Shown: positions 33,001 through 45,975, numbered from the stretch's first letter. The stretch is 64,000 nucleotides of DNA from Sipunculus nudus (GCA_026874595.1 CM049317.1:26876401-26940400); one strand, 5' to 3'. Made by a program: numbers and translations. Notes: generated by a model from the letters alone, not told the origin.

Positions 33001-35104
33001 ACAGTGCCTTACATCTGGACATCATTTTATGGTAGTCATGCTGGCCAGTGCGATTTGTGAGAGATTAACTTCATTCCATGGCAATTTTAACAAAAAGTCA
33101 GGTAAGTACTGGTCAGGTCATTTAGTACTGTTAAATACTGCAGGACTCTCCGATTCTCTCTGATTCGCTGAACAAATCAGCATGGATAGAGATAGGTGTT
33201 GGCAATTTTACATGGTCTGAATACATTTCAACGACCAATTTAATTGAACAAATTGTCCACCAGTTTGCTTTAAATAAGCATACATTGAAAAAAATTTTGA
33301 GGAATGGTTTACTGTTACACTTTGGACCAAAAGTTCTCGAAGGGGGGGGGGGTTGCTGTCTTGGTAAAACAAAACAGCAAAAAGGTACACCCTGGCATTA
33401 ATAGGAATATTCAACCCTCTAGCATCCACAATCTAAAATAATTTTTTAATAAATCCGTAACATCATTCTTCTTATGTGCTGATTTTTTAACCAGTTCATA
33501 TATATGGTAAACTCTTAGCATGCTAATATATAGACATGCAAATTGTAAGGAAGACTTTATTCATTTTGATCACGCTGTCTTGCTGTGGTAAACAAATGCT
33601 CGTATACTGTGTTCACTTACACACAGACCCATTTTGCTTAAAATGCTTTTGTTTTTGGTGAAAATGGATTTATAATGTGAGTTAATACCAACATTTTTAA
33701 AACATTCATATACCTTTAAAAATACCTCTATATATACCATGTATATATTTTAAATGCAATACTATATATATTTTATAACCTTAACAGGTAATAATGGAAA
33801 AGTAACCTGGTAGCGGGCTTAAGCGATCCGTCTGAACTGACGAGGGGTTGTGCGACCATTGACGGTGAATGATCAGATACGTTTAAAGTCCAGAGTAAAA
33901 GAAAACGGAACTATACGGATTAACGTAGCAAAAAAAGAAACATGATGAAACGACCTGGATAAACAATAATGGCATGTATCAGTTCTTTGTGTGCGTTTCC
34001 GCGTGTCCAGTTCTGAAATCAGATGTAATCAAGTACAAATCTCATGAAAAGACTAATCATGGTTTGGTATCCAACCGTTTTGCTCACCATCTTTACAATT
34101 TGTTCAGTATTACAAAGTGGCACATTATCTGTTCTTTCATAGTTCATGTAATTCCTGATAGATGGTGTTGTGATACTCCTTTTAGAATTACCCCTGACAC
34201 GACATGCTTGGTGTGGTTCGATATCAGAAAGAAGCTTAGACATGGTCAAAGATTAGTGGGGTATCAACTATTATATCTTATGGGAAAATCAAAGCCAAGT
34301 ATTCACCCGCCTTTTTGTAGATTTTTTTTTTTATTTCTGGCTTATTCTTGGTAGCTAGGAATGACCTGTAGTGAATTCATGCAAGGGAATCCCTGAAGTT
34401 ACCGATGATTTATTCTAGTTTATTTACAAGTTATTACTAAACATTGTAAACGTGCCACTTTTGACAAACCAAAATAAAAAAAAAATTAATCAATCCGAAG
34501 TGCTTAACTGAGTACAAGCACATTGGACACGGAGATCCTAGGATTTGTGCTGTTTGGGTTATTTAATCGATTAACTGTTATTTTTTACTATTGATCAGAT
34601 TAAAAAACGACCACTGTATGATTTAAAAAGTTAAGGTTCTTTTCATAGATGACTAATCAGTACTGTATCCTTGCACCCATACATGCATAAATCCAGACAT
34701 GCATAAATACTATTTCAATTCTCTCTGACCTAGCAAGCCATGTAGGATCTTGGGGCCAATACTGGTGCCCTCGGGTCATCACAAAAAAATAGCAGTCAAA
34801 GTGGTTAATAACACCTGTAATAGTTTTAATACAAACAACTGACTGACACGCTGATATCAAAGCACCACAGCTGAACCTCTTGACTCAAAGGTCACTCGTC
34901 ACCTTTCCAGGGTTTGGAAGTCTTGACAAGAGACTTGGTACCTATGGGATATATAAATATTACGGACAGACAAGTCGATGTAAGTAGAAAATGAGAGCCA
35001 AAGTCTGCCAGCTTTCACACTCTAGTAAGGTAGATTTTGCCATTTTTATTGTTAAAGGGGCCCATTCTCCCACCGTTAGTATTATGTGATTTCTGGCGTC
35101 CTCT

Positions 35105-35113
35105 GTATATATG

Positions 35114-35191
<78 letters not shown>
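35105..35191. repeat. TA then TG microsatellite
   Basis: (TA)n of about 60 bp running directly into (TG)n of about 24 bp. Confidence 0.95.
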
Positions 35192-35400
35192 AGCTTAGGC
35201 TAATTTTGGTTATGCAACGTTCTTATAAGGTCTTCTTGAAGGATGTATGAACCTTTTCATCAACATGTTTGTAAACACAGCAATGTTGACAAAGAGGTAA
35301 ACATGTAACCTATGATGTAAGGTTGCATTTATATGCGGAGGTAGAACGATTTCTTATGCAAAACGCCATTTGTAAAGCTCTGACTTGTTGAATTTATTTT

Positions 35401-35440
35401 GATTTTCATGTTGGACCCCGGATTTTCATGTTGGACCCCG
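35401..35440 (+). repeat. Perfect 20-bp tandem duplication
   Basis: GATTTTCATGTTGGACCCCG occurs twice head to tail with no mismatch, so it arose recently. Confidence 0.95.
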
Positions 35441-38260
35441 CATATTATCAATACGTTGATATAACCAAAACAGGCAGCTTGTGTGTGGGGTTACGTATGT
35501 TTTTCTGGCTTATTTTTATAAAAGCTCAAAGGGATTATCTTTATTTTATAAATATCAGATAGGTGATTGGGCCCCTTTAAGGTATCATTGTTTGTTAGAT
35601 TATCACATGTTTATAAGGACCAGCAGTTAGGAGCAGTCAAGCGATGTCCTTTTGTCTGGTCATCAGGCTTTCTGGCCATTTGTTTGTTTGACTTGAAATG
35701 TCTTGAAAGAATATACATCGATATTGCGATATTGCCAAACATATATTTTTATTTACACCAATCTGGTAATTTTAAGTATCTGATCATTTATATCAAGTGA
35801 AATGCATTTCTTTATATCGTTCATGAGTTATTGGTTGCATACAGAGTTGTAACATTAAACCCAACTGTTTCTTCGTCATTCCGACTTCACAGACTAGTTC
35901 TCGGCCAAGGCCAGATGTACAGCCCTTGGTGGTTAACCCGCCGCCGTACGCTTATCAGAGCAATACAAAGCGATGTTGGACAGAGCACAGGGCTTGAATG
36001 GTAATGATGCTCAAGGCTTATGGATTGGGTTCGGCTTGTTTGACTGGATAGTGGATAATAACATCAGAAGATGGTCAGTATGAAGACATTTTAATATGTG
36101 TTAAAGTGTTCATTCATGGAACCTGCTGGTAACACATTTCCACTTATACAGTATGGCCACGCGACAAGCATTTGCTTGAAAAAATGGTTGATTTCAAGGC
36201 TGAATCAAATGTTACTTGTTACAATATATATTTGTTTTCATGCAAAATATTAGATCAGTTCGACTGCTTCCTGGCGGATATGACCTGCAGCATTACCTCG
36301 TACCATTTACGCTAGATAAAATATAAACATAAAAAAATGATTTTTCTTATGTTATAAATTTTTAAACATTTAACAATTTGATGGTTAAATAAAACATTTG
36401 ACAGTCCAAAAAGTAAAATACAAATCAAACTTTCATGTGAATTTTTATAGAATTTTCACGTGAAGCATATCAAAATGGATATAAATCAATTCACCTGTTT
36501 GAAAGCCCATTTACTATTAATACTCATACATTACCAGCGACACCTGAGATGATGAGAACTTTGTATTAGACCGTTGAACCAACATATCGTTTTCTAAGGT
36601 GACAGGAATTTTGTAGCATGCTTTTCAATCAAATTCATTTCAGTACTTGCTATTGGCAGCGATAAAACCAAACAAATCATCATTTTTTTATTTTATTTTC
36701 TTAGCAAAATCTAGCTTAATGCTACTGATTAATCTGGTTCCATAGAGCTAGGACTATTAGAATTGTTCCCAGCCATGTATCAATGTTTCCCTCTTCCGAT
36801 CTCCCTGGCCCCTTAATTCAACAAAATCTCTTTAAACCCTGCAATATCTCCATCGATATTTATGCATAAAATTCTCATGACTGAAATGTCATTATAACCT
36901 GCAGTTGTCATCAGCTAAGATGAACTATTTTCTGTGGTTCCAAGTTATTTTGTTTCAGCCTGTTTAGGTCAGTCAGAAAAAAAATGAAACTTTAAAAATT
37001 AGTTCGTCTGAACGAGTGGAAAAGCTAATCATGGGATTTATATTTATATATGATATATTTATAAATGTTTTGAATTTGGAATGGGTTCTCGCCAAGGTAT
37101 TGGGATGTATTAGTATTAGTGATGCCACAATTGTCTAGCTTACACGCAAAGAGAGACTGTAAGCCTTCAGACCCTTGGTATACTTTTGTTCACATAGCAT
37201 CTGCAAGCATTAATATCATTAACTGAAGGTGGTGCCACTAAAACGTCACAATATCCCCTTTATGGCAAAGCCTTGTGAATGCACCTTTTTTTTGTCTTGA
37301 AGTGTAGGGAGTGATGTCAAGAGTGTCCATAGGCGGGTGATTTTCCATGTTCATCCTTAAATCCTGAAAGAATGTAACATACTTTCATTTTTGGGATATT
37401 GTGGTACCGTCTATAAAAAGAACTAAACCATTAAATCCAGTGAGTGAATGTACAGTGCCACCTGATGTATTCGGGATGAAAGTGGTCTTCAGATGTGCCA
37501 TTTATGAACAAGTGATATGCTAGTCTTGTACAATTAATCATTCAATTAAGATCACGTTAACATACGTGGCATGGGTAATATCAAGAATAATCAGCCCTTT
37601 GAATCTGGTGAACACTTGCTAGTTATTTTGTTGATCTTAGCTGCTTGTTCCGTGAATCTTTAATTTGTTGCTGAAAATAATCCAGATAAAACAGATGGTC
37701 AAAAACTGTGCTATATTGAATGGGTACCAATGCCGTGTACTGCACATCATCGAGTTGTATATCAGAATGATGAGGGAATCCCTGAACTTAAAGATTTATT
37801 ATAACATAAATAAAAAATGTTATCAGATATATCACCTAACCAATGTGGTCATTAAAACAGTGATATTTGGCACATTGTATAGACAAGCTGATACGTGAAA
37901 CAATGGTAAATCAATAATGTAGTACTATTGCAAGAATAGTTACGGTTCTTGATGACTTTAATATGTACAAAAACAAAAGAAAACCTAGTGATTGGTTAAG
38001 GAGATTGAAAATGTTGTTAATTATTTTTGTATTTGTAACTCAGAAAAGATTGCCTGAGTCATACCTTACCATAAAAGCCATTAAAACTTGTTATTGCATA
38101 CAATAATATGTATGATTGCGTTCTTTAATTGTACTACAAACGATCTGGCAGTCTTGAGGTGCCAATCACTGCACGTTCAGATATGCTTCGTGTGTCATGT
38201 TTGACACACTCGCGCTTCCTCAGCAATTGCACAATATTTTGCAGGGCAACAGTTATTTCC

Positions 38261-39088
38261 TGTTAAATACAAAGTGATCGAAAGTATCCTAACCCTTAAA
38301 CTTTATCATGTAATGTTGTTCAAAAGGCGTGAAAATGTGCATGTCTAAAGAAAAAATTTATTATATTATTAGATAATTTTTCTATATGTGCGTGTATTTT
38401 TGACTCTTCGAATGTGAATATTTTTTTCTAAATGTGCCTGTGAGTTTAACCCTTTGAATGTTAAAGTTGTATTTTTTTTCATTTTTTTTATTCTCGGCGT
38501 AATTATAGGAGAATCTAATATATAATAGAGCTATTTGACGTATGACTTAGTTTATTATATGAGACAAACCTTTACTATTCAAACCAATCTTTTTTTCTAA
38601 CATCATTTTTACTGATGGCTAGTGATTTTAATGATAACAACATATCACATTGATTGTAAGCACGGTGGCTAAATGTACACATATATGGAATTTATGTTTC
38701 TAATTTGAAAATATGTGGTTTGTTTTGTTTTGACAGACTTTCCTCTCCAAGAATAAATTTTCTCTCCAATAATATATATTTTTTTTAAATTGACACCAAT
38801 AATAATAATTTTAATGTATGACGATGCAAACTTCATGATTATACCAGGAGCAAACTACACAACTACCAGCACCACCTATGTGACAAATAATGTGGACACC
38901 TAGGACCATGGACCAAGTTTTCGTATAAGTCAGATTTCCAGCTTTCAGTAAATAAATAATGGTGTGTTTTAGGTGTTTATCATCTGTTGATTTGTACAAT
39001 ATATTTGCATTTGTGTAGTTTTTTTCTGTATATTGTTGCGAATGGAATGGCAGTGGAAGGCAAGATATAAAGTTCAGTAGTTATATAA
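38261..39088. other. Non-coding stretch
   Basis: AT-rich. A minus-strand frame at 38999-38811 follows the VWA-like exon in reading direction but has no clear domain features. Confidence 0.35.
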
Positions 39089-39320
39089 TCAATATTCCCC
39101 GATAACATATTTGGGTATAAAGCCTTCTGTTGTGGTTGTCATTATAAGAAGTACCACATCATCTCGATCTGGCATACGCAGCAAATATGTTATAGCTCTG
39201 TAAATTGCTGTGCAGTTGCTGAGGTCACCATCGGGAGGTCCAACACTCTGTATGTCCTCATATGGCAAATGTGTCACACCAACACACCCGTAGTTACCAC
39301 AGCATTTGCACATCATTTTG
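39089..39320 (-). CDS. VWA-like exon (second part of a von Willebrand A domain)
   Basis: On the minus strand, after the acceptor TAACCCAG, the frame reads YGCVGVTHLPYED, then SNCTAIYRAITYLLRM and DDVVLLIMTTTTEG, ending at a TGA (39091-39089). The pattern (V-G-V-T, then a polar turn with T-A-I-x-x-A-I-x-x-L, then V-V-L-L-I-x-T) fits the VWA fold, but the usual T-D-G is replaced by T-T-E-G. Part of the sequence recurs in damaged form at about 39715-39750. It may be a terminal exon or a decayed one. Confidence 0.4.
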
Positions 39321-40143
39321 CTGGGTTATAACCATTCCATGTGCAAAATGATCAAAGTATTGTTTACCACTGTTAACCTAATAATATAATACTTAAATAG
39401 GTGAAATAATTATCGCATATAAACTTAAAAATAATTGTGCATGATATGGGATTTTTTTTTTTTTGTACGTTGGTCTCTTTGGATGCGTATGCTGTGATTT
39501 TAGGACTGGTATATCAACAGCTATATCATATGTATTGTGATGTAAACCCAGCCGCAGTATCTGTATTTACTTTTAAATTTGAGGTTAGGAACACCAAGTT
39601 AGTTATATACTATACATAACATTTATGGTTTGTTCTGTATATTGTTTTTTTCTGTATATTATGATTGCGTGAGATGCTAATTGTGAAGTACAAACATTAT
39701 CAACTGCAGGTCTATATGAAACGCGCCTTCTGTTGTAGTGGTAAGTCTTTTAGATCAATTATCAGCTTCTTCTCCCTTTCGTGTGGTATATACATGGCGA
39801 TTCATTATGCCGCCACATGAAAGGACTTGTTGAATGGTATGTGCCTCTAGTAATGTAAATACATTTTTTTCTTAAACATTCCTTGGGAACGTAGTTTTGT
39901 GTATAATAATTCAATTTTTTATGTGTTTCTTTTGGCAAACTTTCAACCTAACTTGACATTATTGGTCTTTTTTGTTGTTTTAATCTATGACCAATAAAAT
40001 CTTTAGTATTGCAATGTTTGTTTAGGGCTGATTGGGTCATTTTTTGCACGACTGCCTTCAGGCAAAAATGTCTGGAAAAACAAGCTGTGCAATTATATTC
40101 GAATTTAAATATTTAGTCATTCAAGCAAGGTCAAAAGCCTCAT

Positions 40144-40185
<42 letters not shown>

Positions 40186-40995
40186 CCCTTTCCCCAGTGG
40201 TCGTTTCTACTCTTAATCTTCGCAGTTTGGAGGGTATAGATGTAGTGCTGTCTTCTACTGGTAAAACTGTGTACTAAAACTTTTTTGAATGGCCAGGTGA
40301 AGTTTGATAGAGGTTGCCGTATTCGCACCTTGAACAAAAAAATAAAATGAAATAGCTCATAATCTAGAAAAATTTTCCAAAATCACCCCTTAAAAACACA
40401 CTTTGCATCATCCCAAGGGGCGGATCCATCAATTTTGAAAAGGGTGGGCCTAAAATATAAAGAGTTCCTCTGTTCATGAAAGGAAAGGTTCGTGCCTCAT
40501 AAAATTATTTTAAAATCCTAAAAGTTTGTTAGGGCCTTCAACGGATGGCGTCAAAAAACCTTTGGATCCGCCTCTGTTCCCATGCGATCTAAAACAAAAA
40601 AGTAAATATTGGAGGCGTAGCTGCGGAGATGATTGAAAAAAGGTGTCGTCATACCACTTTCAATTAAAATATAAATTCAGGTATTTTAATATAAAAAAAG
40701 AACGCCGTATGGGTTCTACGTATTAAGGAGTTCTCTAAAATAAAGAAGTAGCCGCAGGCGACTTGCTGTATAGGTTTTGTTTCTTTCGTATTGGCGGTTT
40801 AAAGGGTCACTTTTTTTAGTTCCCAGGCAAATGTGATTAAGATCATACTTGTAAAGGTAGTGGTTGGTAAGTCTTACAACAGCTGTGAATCGTGTTCAGT
40901 GGCAATACATTATCACGACTTCGACACTGAATGTGACATTAATCAATGGTTTACTTGTATAATTGTCTGATTTGTTCTTACACGGTGTCATGGAG
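39321..40995. other. Intronic or intergenic stretch
   Basis: No confident exon. Contains a TA run at 40146-40181 and a dispersed repeat at 40895-41015 also found at 32390-32505. Confidence 0.4.
40146..40181. repeat. TA microsatellite
   Basis: Pure (TA)n. Confidence 0.95.
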
Positions 40996-41285
40996 TAAAA
41001 TGTATGCTTATTTGAGAGTTTTTCTTTCCAACGTGAAAACACAAACAGGGCCTTACAAAGCTTACGATTGTTTCCAGTATTTTTATGTTACAAATCCTTT
41101 GAAACGTATGTGCACGATAGCGTGAAAAGCCTGTGTATGCTAAAATGTATGCTTATTTGAGAGCTTTTCTTTCCACCGTGAAAACACAAACAGGGCCTTA
41201 CAAAGCTTACGATTGTTTCCAGTATTTTTATGTTGCAAATCCTTTGAAACGTAGGTGCACGATAGCGTGAAAAGCCTGTGTAAAA
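40996..41285 (+). repeat. Two-copy tandem duplication, 145-bp unit
   Basis: Units 40996-41140 and 41141-41285 are almost identical (start TAAAATGTATGCTTATTTGA, end GTGAAAAGCCTGTGTA). Only a few single-base differences are seen. Confidence 0.9.
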
Positions 41286-41359
41286 TATTTTTTTTTCTTT
41301 TAAATTGCATGTCATTGCATGTCAAACCTTTTTGTCCCTTTAGATAAGAATCAAAATAA

Positions 41360-41595
41360 TTATGATGTATATAAAACTACTGAGTATTTATATTGGTGAA
41401 AGCAGCAGGATCGCATTAGGGAAGTAGGTGAAATGCACTTTGATTTTGGCAACGTATCTATTAAAGAAACGTATGGTAATATGCTCTGCTCAGCACATCT
41501 GTTGACGTAAAAGTCAGTAATGAACTTTACATTCACGATCGGCTTAAGCATTTGAATATGATCAACAAACCACCTACAATAGACTGTGTTCATTT
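41360..41595 (-). CDS. Possible VWA-like exon (first part)
   Basis: After TCTAAG on the minus strand, a phase 1 frame of about 78 codons reads WFVDHIQMLKPIVN, then ILPYVSLIDTLPKSKCISPT. It resembles the VWA segment in which a helix (F-x-x-x-I-x-x-L) is followed by a strand and the loop before the T/S metal-site residue. The N-terminal D-x-S-x-S metal motif is not seen. It lies between a signal-peptide exon and the VWA-like exon at 39.2 kb, which gives some support. Confidence 0.3.
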
Positions 41596-42163
41596 CTTAG
41601 ACTACAAACCATTGATAATTGTCTATTGTGACAAACGCATTTTTTGTTGGACGTAGAGTTTATATATTTTTGTGGCATTAAACTTATTGGTCACAGCTGA
41701 AAGACTAAATGTCGAATGAGATAATCGGACCACAGACTTCGACCATCCCACACTTTGCGTTCCTTAAAGCCTCGAGCTATCATTCCTACCACAAATAATT
41801 ATTACTTTACCTACCATCGGCACATTATAAAAAAATATAATAATTGATAAAGATAAAGATCTAGGATTTTAGGGAATCTTCATTAGCAATTTACCATTTC
41901 ATTGAACTTATGGCCTTTGAAAAACATGGGTAAACCAGTATCTTTGTACAAGAATGATACACTTGATACCATGGCTAGTGTTTCGTGTTTTTCAAATACC
42001 TCATAATTACAAAAAATGATAGAGGTCAACAGCACAGGTAGGTTTGGGCTCAACAGGCATCGGAGGCCTGGCGAATACTGGATTCAGACTCACACAGTCT
42101 AGGCTATGGTCGGACTCTAGAGCATTACTAGAATGGACAGGCCTGACATGTTTGGTACTTTAC

Positions 42164-42220
42164 CTGTATCGGTACCACATTGGCTAACATGCAAGCACAG
42201 AGTAGTACCAGGTACAACAT
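42164..42220 (-). CDS. Signal-peptide exon of a second secreted gene
   Basis: ATG at 42220, 19 codons, then donor GTAAAG on the minus strand. The peptide MLYLVLLCACMLANVVPIQ is a plausible secretion signal and resembles the lectin-like signal exon at 16045-16102 in length and in its ending I-Q before the splice site, though it ends in phase 0 (57 bp) where the other ends in phase 1 (58 bp). A TATATA stretch at about 42246-42254 precedes it by only about 30 bp. Likely first exon of the VWA-like pieces downstream; the join is unproven. Confidence 0.4.
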
Positions 42221-42599
42221 GACTCGGAACACCGACACATCAGTGTGTATATAGGAACTGGCACAGCAAAAGACACAGCCATAATATGATGGGTTCCGGA
42301 CAGTCGCGGGAGATAAACTGACCACCTGAGAAGCCCTTTCAAAATTTCCTGGATATTAAGTAAGAAGATGGTAGTTCCAACGGCTAGGACTTGTACTATG
42401 TTAACCGCCAGTTTAGGGGGATGTCTACAGCTTAGATGACTCTCGTTCGGCTGACATAAAACTGCTTAAAAATAGAACCACAAAACAATAGCAATGAAGA
42501 CACGACCACTGTACTTTGACAGTTCTGAAACAAAGGGGAATATATGAGAAAAAAAAATAAAATATGGCATTATTGAAGGATCGGGAAGTAATACCCCTA

Positions 42600-43400
42600 C
42601 TGGTCCATGGACAAAGCGTGATAGCCAAGTACCTCGATAACTCAGAAGAACATTCCGCACCCTAATAGAAAAGTATCTCCATGTCCCAGAACATGATTTC
42701 ATACACTAACAGTTTATAACTCGGCACCCCAGAACAACATTTTACATACTGACAGTTCAACACCTCGACAAACCTAGAACATTTCACATCCCGACATTTT
42801 GTTTCTATTTCGACACCCCAGAACAACATATTACACACTTACAGTGCAGTAACTCGACTCCGAAGAACAACTTTTCACTACCTGACAGTTCAATACCTTT
42901 ACATCTCAGAACATCATTTCACATCCTGGCAGTTCAGTACCTCGATAACCCGGAACAACATTTCAAACCCTGACAGTTCAATACCACTACACCCCAGAAC
43001 AACATTTTACACCCTGGCAGTTCAGTACCTCGATAACCCGGAACAACACTTCAAACATTGACAGTTCAATATAACTACACCCCAGAACAAAATCTCAAAC
43101 ACTGAGAGTTCATTACCTTCACACCAGAACAACATTTCACCCCTGACAGTTCAGTACCTCAATATTCCACTACACCCCCAGAACAACATTTCAAACACTG
43201 ACAGTTCAGAACTTGGATAACCTAGAACAATATTTCACACCCTAAAGGTGGAATACCTCTGCAATCCTGAACATTTCATACCCTGACAGTTCAGTACCTC
43301 GATAACCCGGAACAACAGTCTGAAAAATTAACATAGAACAACATTTCTCCTCTGACAGATCAAAATGTCAATGACCGAGATCAACAATTCCGACCCGATC
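42600..43400 (+). repeat. Minisatellite of about 44-bp units
   Basis: Repeated blocks AGAACAACATTTCACACC, CTGACAGTTCAGTACCTCGA and TAACCC with period near 43-46 bp and moderate divergence, about 17 units. Confidence 0.85.
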
Positions 43401-43432
43401 TTATAATAAGATTTTGACACAATGGTCGTCCC

Positions 43433-43434
<2 letters not shown>

Positions 43435-43471
<37 letters not shown>

Positions 43472-43484
43472 TGTATATAAGTAA

Positions 43485-43529
<45 letters not shown>

Positions 43530-43545
43530 ATATATATATATTTTA
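43435..43545. repeat. TA microsatellite, interrupted
   Basis: (TA)n with GAATGTATATAAGTAA and TTTATA interruptions, directly after the minisatellite. Confidence 0.9.
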
Positions 43546-44659
43546 TAAAGAGCCAAGAGAAAATTAGGATCACATCACATCACATTGCCTATAAATCCAA
43601 TGAAATTTTGTGGCAATCGACTAGAATATATGCATTGCAATTAAGATTATACAAAGTTTACTGGATTGTTCATTTAATGTTACTGGTGTTACCCTAGCTC
43701 TCTAGAAGATTTATTCATACTCAATCGCATGTTTAGTAAAGCTGCACACAATTCTGCCAGGGAAAAATCACTAGTACGCCCTTTGCTCCTAAAAGTTTTA
43801 GTCACTACTGTCGTTTTGTAGCGTGTTTGGGTGCATTCCCTCAAGTAGCCAGGAAAAGTACATGAATCAATAGTTCCAAAGATAAGTAAGGCAAAGTGTT
43901 AAGTCCAATGATACTGACATTGTGAGTGATAACAGCATATAATTTCGAAGGTCATAAATGCCATTCAATGCCTTGAAACCTGCATGACAAACAATGCACG
44001 AGAGAGAAACAAGAGACGGGGGGAGGGGGGAAGGGGCAGGCACCCCTTTTCGACATAATATTTAGAAAAGAATGCGCTACATATTTAAAAATAAAATTCG
44101 TCTTGCATATACCTCTGCATCCGAGATTTATGGATCTGGGATACTGGCATTCCAGGTACACTTGTTTACCCATAGTTTGGAGCTGCGCCCCTTTCTTCTT
44201 AGATCTGATATCAGTTCCGAAAGAGATAAAGAGTCATCAAAGTAAATAGAACTACGAAATAAGTGAATAGGCCCCTAAATTATACTTTTCTCCAAGTTCA
44301 CTCTTTTCTGCCTCACAAAATGACGGCCGATTTCAGGTGATAAGAAATCGTTTTGTTACATATAAAGGCAGTGATAATCACAGTCAGATAAAGATGAAAG
44401 AAACTCTCGTCTTTGCTACGATATCAAAGGTAGGTTATTATCATTTTTGTTTTTGTATACGAACACGCTGTACCCATGTTTATTTTATACCATGATAAAT
44501 GGAGGCTTGTCCGATAACTAAACACACACATATATCACCTGACAGAACATTATATAAAACTGAAGTTGTTATCTACTCGTTTGTACAATTGTGTTTAGGT
44601 TTGTAATCTGTTAAATATTACGTTTTAGTGTTGTGTGGGACGTACTTTTAATGTTGTTT
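43546..44659. other. Non-coding stretch
   Basis: No confident gene. At 44361 a TATAAA lies 33 bp before an ATG (44394) opening 12 codons ended by GTAGGT; too little to call an exon. Confidence 0.35.
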
Positions 44660-45733
44660 GACACTTGTCGAATTAATCACATGTTGCACATAAAACTAAA
44701 TACTGTGTGCGGCACATGCAGTTTCAGTGTTGTGCGTCATGTTGTCACACCACAAGGGATGTAAACTTCAAGGTTCTTTTCAGTCAGTCAAAACAACACG
44801 CAGACCTGAGATTACACTCACGCGATGCGTTCTCCAAATATGGCCCGATGTCACAAACATCAAACTACTGTGGACACGCCCTCAGGCATAAGGCGTGGGG
44901 ATACTATTCTAAACGAGACACAAATAGTGCCGTGCTGATATGTTTTCATCGTTGCAATATTTATATTAAAACTATACGCACCCGTTGGAAATCCACGTAT
45001 GACACTTGTCGAATTAATCACATGTAACACATATAACTAAATGCTGTGTGCGGCACATGCAGTTTCAGTGCTATGCGGCAGATCACGTTTCAGTGTTGTA
45101 CGACATGTTGTCACACCACAAGGGATGTAAACTTCCGGGTTCTTTTCAGCCAGTCAAAACAACACGCAGACCTGAGATTACACTCACGCGATGCGTTCTC
45201 CAAATATGGCCCGATGTCACAAACATCAAACTACTGTGGACACGCCCTCAGGCATAAGGCGTGGGGATACTATTCTAAACGAGACACAAATAGTGCCGTG
45301 CTGATATGTTTTCATCGTTGCAATATTTATATTAAAACTATACGCACCCGTTGGAAATCCACGTATGACACTTGTCGAATTAATCACATGTAACACATAT
45401 AACTAAATGCTGTGTGCGGCACATGCAGTTTCAGTGCTATGCGGCAGATCACGTTTCAGTGTTGTACGACATGTTGTCACACCACAAGGGATGTAAACTT
45501 CCAGGTTCTTTTCAGCCAGTCAAAACAACACGCAGACCTGAGATTACACTCACGCGATGTGTTCTCCAAATATGGCCCGATGTCACAAACACCAAACTAC
45601 TGTGGACACGCCCCCAGTCATAAGGCGTGGGGATACTATTCTAAGCGAGACACAAATAGTACCGTGCTGATATGTTTTCATCGTTGCAATATTTTTTTAT
45701 TAAAACTGTACGCACCCGTTGGAAATCCACGTT
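44660..45733 (+). repeat. Triplicated tandem repeat (units of 341, 366 and about 367 bp)
   Basis: Units start with GACACTTGTCGAATTAATCA at 44660, 45001 and 45367. Units 2 and 3 carry an extra stretch of about 25 bp caused by a second TTTCAGTG(C/T)T-type copy. Identity between units is very high. Each unit has the same open plus frame of 106-117 codons, closed by a stop in every unit, with no family features; the open frames follow from the recent duplication. Confidence 0.9.
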
Positions 45734-45901
45734 TCTATCAGATATATAGTTCGGTAATACGCTGACAGGAACTGAATGAAGAAATACCTTTTTTAAAAAA
45801 GACTGGAAGTATGTATAGGGTCTACGAATAATGAATCAGACTTTATTCCAATAAAAAATCAGTACCTTGCTCACATACATCATTGCTGGAGTGAAATCAA
45901 T

Positions 45902-45902
<1 letters not shown>

Positions 45903-45968
<66 letters not shown>

Positions 45969-45975
45969 TATACAC
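45903..45975. repeat. TA microsatellite
   Basis: About 70 bp of (TA)n with one TACA step near the end. Confidence 0.95.

Larger units (their letters stand above)
33788..37770 (+). pseudogene. Decayed copy of the C-type-lectin-like gene
   Basis: Exon 2 copy at 33788-33977: the acceptor CAG is kept, but the frame has TAG, TAA and TGA stops, and the donor GTAAGT has become ATCAGT. Exon 3 copy at about 35850-36075: FFVIP and, in a shifted frame, QYKAMLDRAQGLNGNDA and LWIGFGLFDW are readable. Exon 4 copy at about 37665-37770: KNCAILNG is kept and the following W-x-x-W-C is lost. No signal-peptide exon was found upstream. The gene cannot make a lectin-like protein. Confidence 0.7.
32757..38260 (+). 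repeat. Inverted segmental duplication of the lectin-like locus
   Basis: Read along the plus strand this block holds, in order, the minisatellite remnant (32757-33000), intron 1 sequence (33190-33440 matching the reverse of 10590-10860), exon 2 (33788), exon 3 (about 35850), exon 4 (about 37665) and part of the Cys-rich segment (38131-38260). The same order occurs on the minus strand from about 13185 down to about 5200. Divergence is considerable, so the duplication is old relative to the PON duplication. Confidence 0.8.

Noticed and set aside
33832-33850. CTGACGAG box in the lectin pseudogene
   Set aside because: No GAAA box or stem; it is decayed exon sequence.
44361-44429. TATAAA, ATG and a 12-codon exon with a GTAGGT donor
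   Set aside because: The TATA lies only 33 bp before the ATG, the peptide has no features, and no following exon was found.
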